8,139 bases of DNA from an uncultured Collinsella sp. (GTDB lineage Bacteria > Actinomycetota > Coriobacteriia > Coriobacteriales > Coriobacteriaceae), in NCBI GenBank assembly GCA_900554455.1, contig USHT01000042.1:1-8139 (forward strand), written 5' to 3'. The stretch's first letter is position 1, and the number at the start of each line of letters is the position of its first letter. Below are positions 5,772-8,139 of the stretch, piece after piece. A program made the translations under genes and the position numbers. The notes beneath the pieces were generated by a model. The model did no database searches and was not told where the DNA came from. It saw only the letters and a program-made list of their open reading frames with translations.

Positions 5772-7949
5772 ATGAACCTCCGCTCATCTCTCGCCTGCAC
5801 CTCGAGCGATATCGCTCGCTGGGGACTGCGCTCTGTCCTCAAACGCCAGGGCGGCGTACTCCCCGGCCGCATCGCCATGAAGATCGATCCCGAGTTGCTG
5901 AGCGACCTCGCTGGCCTTGTCGACCGCAGCGTGGTGATTACGGGTACTAATGGCAAGACCACCACCTCCAACCTCATCGCCGACGCCGTTGCCGCCAGCG
6001 GCGCCACCGTGGTATGCAACCGCGCCGGCAACAACATGGAGCCGGGCGTGGTGGGCGCACTGCTCGAAGCGCGCAGCGGCCTCAAGCGAGCCGGTGGCGG
6101 CAAGCGCGTGGGCGTTTTTGAGTGCGATGAGCTTTACACCGTACGCGTCCTGCCCAAGCTCAAGCCGACGTACTTCGTGCTGCTCAACCTGTTCCGCGAC
6201 CAGCTAGACCGCTACGGCGAGATCGATCACACCCAGGAGGTCATCGCCCATGCGTTGGAGCTCTCGCCGACAACAACGCTTATCTACAACGCCGACGACC
6301 CGCTGTGCGCCTCGATTGCCGCGCGCGTTCCCAACGCGAGTATTGCCTTTGGCATCGACGGCGCCACCAACACCGAGTCCGACCGTATTAGCGACTCACG
6401 TTTTTGCTCACAGTGCAACGCGCCGCTGGAGTATGACTACGTGCAATACGGCCAGCTCGGCGCCTACCATTGCCCCTCGTGCGGTTGGACACGCCCCGCA
6501 CTGGTCCGCCGTGTGACGGGCGTGGAGCTTGGCTGCGACGGCTACGGCTTTGACCTGGTCTTTGGATCTGCGCCCGACGCGGCTGCCGCACACATCGCCA
6601 CACGCTACAACGGCCTGTACATGGTCTACAACGTTGCCGCTGCATTCTTTGCCGCACATGAGTTAGGCGTGGATACGGCGCACCTGCAGCCCACGCTCGA
6701 TGCCTACGTCCCCGCCGGCGGACGCATGGGCCGCTGGGATATCGCCGGCCGCACCGTCGAGGCCAACCTGGCTAAGAATCCCGTAGGCTTCGATCGACAA
6801 ATCCAGTCCATCAAGACGGCAGGCGGCAGACTCTGCGCTTTCTTCCTCAACGACAACGATGCCGACGGCCACGATGTATCGTGGATCTACGACGTCGACT
6901 TCGAGCGCATCGCCGACACACCGGGTCTTGTCGCCTTTGCCGGAGGCACGCGTGCGCACGACATGCAGGTACGCCTCAAGTATGCCGGCATCGATGCCGC
7001 GATTATCTCGGACGTCGCGCAGGCAATTGGCGCCGTGGCAGACGAGGCCGCCGATGTCACCTTCTACGCCGTCGCCAATTACACGGCCTTCCCGCCGCTG
7101 GTCAAGGAGCTCGACGGACTGAAGGGCGCCACCGCCGACGCTGTTGCCGGACGCGCCGTAGCCCGCGCCGATGGCAGCGCCATCCCTTCCGCCGTCGTGC
7201 CGGTCGAGCTTTCGCGCCCGTTGCGTATCGTCTACCTGTATCCCGATGCGCTCAACCTCTATGGCGACGGCGGCAACGTTATCGCGCTCGAACGCCGCTG
7301 CGCCTGGCGCGGCATTCCCGTGCGCGTGGACGAGGTCCGTATGGGCGAGATGCTCGACCTTACCGATGCCGATATCGTCATGATGGGCGGCGGCTCTGAT
7401 CGCGACCAGTTGGCCGTGGCGCACGAGCTGCTCACCCAAAAAGACAAGGTCGCGGCATATGTTGAGGATGGAGGCTCGCTGCTTGCCATCTGCGGCAGCT
7501 ATCAGCTGCTCGGTCGTTCGTACTACATGGGCGAGGATCGCATCGAGGGCCTGGGCGTCATTGCCGCCGAGACCGTGCGCGGCTCCAACCGCCTAATCGG
7601 CAACGTCGCCGTCAAGACCGACCTGGCACCCGAGCCCTTTGTAGGATTCGAGAACCACGGCGGCCGCACGCTTTTGGACGCCGACGCCACACCGCTCGGA
7701 ACGTCCGTTGTCACGGGCACCGGAAACAACGGCGACGATGGCTTTGAGGGCCTCATCTACAAGGGCGTCATCGGCACGTACCTGCATGGCCCGGCGCTGC
7801 CCAAGAACCCCGAACTCGCCGACTGGCTGATTGCCCACGCTCTCGAGCGCCGCGGCGACGCACGGGCCAACGCTCTGCTGCCGCTCAAACCCCTCGACGA
7901 CACCTACGAGCACGCCGCCCACGACGCCGCCATGAAGCTCCTCCCCTAG
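5772..7949 (+). CDS. murT-gatD: MurT-GatD fusion: lipid II isoglutaminyl synthase in one chain
   Basis: Amidates the D-Glu of the lipid II stem peptide to D-isoglutamine, using glutamine and ATP, at the cytoplasmic face of the membrane; amidation improves peptidoglycan cross-linking. The 725-residue chain has a MurT part (about 1-448) and a GatD part (about 483-695) joined by an Ala/Val-rich linker. MurT shows the Mur ligase P-loop GTNGKTTT (58-65), a Cys4 zinc ribbon (C212, C215, C234, C237), and the DNDADGHDVSWIYD block (361-374), which in S. aureus MurT carries the Asp proposed to assist GatD catalysis. GatD shows GGGSDRDQ (540-547 region), the nucleophile C574 in ICGSYQ, the R607 of SNRL, FENHGG (626-631) and H672 in LHGP. 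Every key residue seems intact. In S. aureus and S. pneumoniae these are two proteins. Start chosen because AGGA lies 8 bases before the ATG and MurT's N-terminus fits. Last gene of the operon. Confidence 0.95.
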   Translation: MNLRSSLACTSSDIARWGLRSVLKRQGGVLPGRIAMKIDPELLSDLAGLVDRSVVITGTNGKTTTSNLIADAVAASGATVVCNRAGNNMEPGVVGALLEARSGLKRAGGGKRVGVFECDELYTVRVLPKLKPTYFVLLNLFRDQLDRYGEIDHTQEVIAHALELSPTTTLIYNADDPLCASIAARVPNASIAFGIDGATNTESDRISDSRFCSQCNAPLEYDYVQYGQLGAYHCPSCGWTRPALVRRVTGVELGCDGYGFDLVFGSAPDAAAAHIATRYNGLYMVYNVAAAFFAAHELGVDTAHLQPTLDAYVPAGGRMGRWDIAGRTVEANLAKNPVGFDRQIQSIKTAGGRLCAFFLNDNDADGHDVSWIYDVDFERIADTPGLVAFAGGTRAHDMQVRLKYAGIDAAIISDVAQAIGAVADEAADVTFYAVANYTAFPPLVKELDGLKGATADAVAGRAVARADGSAIPSAVVPVELSRPLRIVYLYPDALNLYGDGGNVIALERRCAWRGIPVRVDEVRMGEMLDLTDADIVMMGGGSDRDQLAVAHELLTQKDKVAAYVEDGGSLLAICGSYQLLGRSYYMGEDRIEGLGVIAAETVRGSNRLIGNVAVKTDLAPEPFVGFENHGGRTLLDADATPLGTSVVTGTGNNGDDGFEGLIYKGVIGTYLHGPALPKNPELADWLIAHALERRGDARANALLPLKPLDDTYEHAAHDAAMKLLP

Positions 7950-7955
7950 CGCCCT

Positions 7956-7993
7956 ACCACCACAAAGGGGACAGGTACCTTTGTGGTGGTTTT
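7956..7993 (+). terminator. Terminator of the murT-gatD operon, made from a GGGGACAGGT palindrome
   Basis: A perfect 13-bp stem (7956-7968 with 7978-7990, 9-base loop) is followed by a short TTTT run (7990-7993), 6 bases after the stop codon. The loop and stem contain GGGGACAGGTACCTTTG, related to the repeat at 591-647. The T-run is short, so termination may be partial. Its A-rich left side is short, so reverse-strand function is less likely. Confidence 0.7.
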
Positions 7994-8008
7994 GACCCGT
8001 CCCAGCGG

Positions 8009-8139
8009 TTTGTCTCAATCTGTAACATCTAGACCGTTAAAAGTCGTCTTACTGTTACAGAATGAGATGTTCGTCCCGACGCCTGCCTTTTGTCTCAATC
8101 TGTAACAGATAGAGCCGATTTGCCCGCCCAGATGTTACA
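8009..8139. repeat. Two 80-bp-spaced palindromic repeat units, second one cut by the window end
   Basis: TTTGTCTCAATCTGTAACA occurs identically at 8009-8027 and 8089-8107, exactly 80 bases apart. Each is followed after exactly 25 bases by an inverted arm beginning TGTTACA (8053-8059 and 8133-8139). In the first unit the inverted arm, 8053-8067, matches the direct arm at 14 of 15 positions. The 25-base centres (8028-8052 and 8108-8132) differ at most positions. No gene overlaps. This is probably an intergenic palindromic repeat family; whether it continues past the edge cannot be seen. Confidence 0.8.

Noticed and set aside
5746..5775. Nine-codon frame whose stop overlaps the murT-gatD start (ATGA)
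   Set aside because: It has no ribosome site of its own and is short enough to arise by chance; I see no regulatory logic in its codons.
6663..7439. 258-codon minus-strand open frame inside murT-gatD
   Set aside because: Antisense shadow of a clearly conserved coding region; product has no domain.
8009..8139. CRISPR array
   Set aside because: The period is 80 bp and the conserved parts are two inverted arms around a 25-base centre with another unconserved stretch between units, unlike a single repeat with spacers; no cas gene is present.

Overview
This window looks like chromosome from a gut-type, moderately high-GC Gram-positive, most likely a Coriobacteriia member such as Collinsella. That assignment is inference. 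It rests on the GC-rich third codon positions, the actinobacterial and Firmicutes-style lipid II amidation enzyme (MurT/GatD), the fermentative metal-dependent alcohol dehydrogenases, and intergenic palindromes built on a GGGGACAGGT core that I associate from memory with this group. No marker gene (rRNA, tRNA, ribosomal protein) is present to prove it.

The left third (1-3106) is a minus-strand array of three metal-dependent alcohol dehydrogenase family genes. In transcription order these are an iron-containing alcohol dehydrogenase (3106-1883), a complete glycerol dehydrogenase (1804-704), and a second, diverged glycerol dehydrogenase whose C-terminal half lies beyond base 1. A strong hairpin plus U-tract terminator follows each of the first two genes, and the next gene starts very soon after. 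The second and third genes therefore probably depend on partial readthrough or on promoters I cannot see. A palindromic repeat sits in the leader of the third gene.

The divergent intergenic region (3119-3606) holds the leader of the alcohol dehydrogenase with a perfect inverted repeat, two near-identical AAACGTTTT-type motifs, a block of nested direct and inverted repeats with no convincing gene, and the presumed promoter of the plus-strand operon.

The right part (3607-7949) is a plus-strand operon of three genes. The first two encode diverged, paralogous TPR-like helical proteins that overlap by one base (TAATG). The third encodes a 725-residue fusion of MurT and GatD, the two subunits of lipid II isoglutaminyl synthase, which are separate adjacent genes in the well-studied systems. 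The operon ends in a hairpin/T-tract that is itself one of the GGGGACAGGT palindromes.

The last 130 bases (8009-8139) carry no gene. They hold two copies, exactly 80 bp apart, of an element with conserved inverted arms and a diverged 25-base centre; the second copy is cut by the window edge. This element and the MurT-GatD fusion next to the TPR pair are the most interesting things here.
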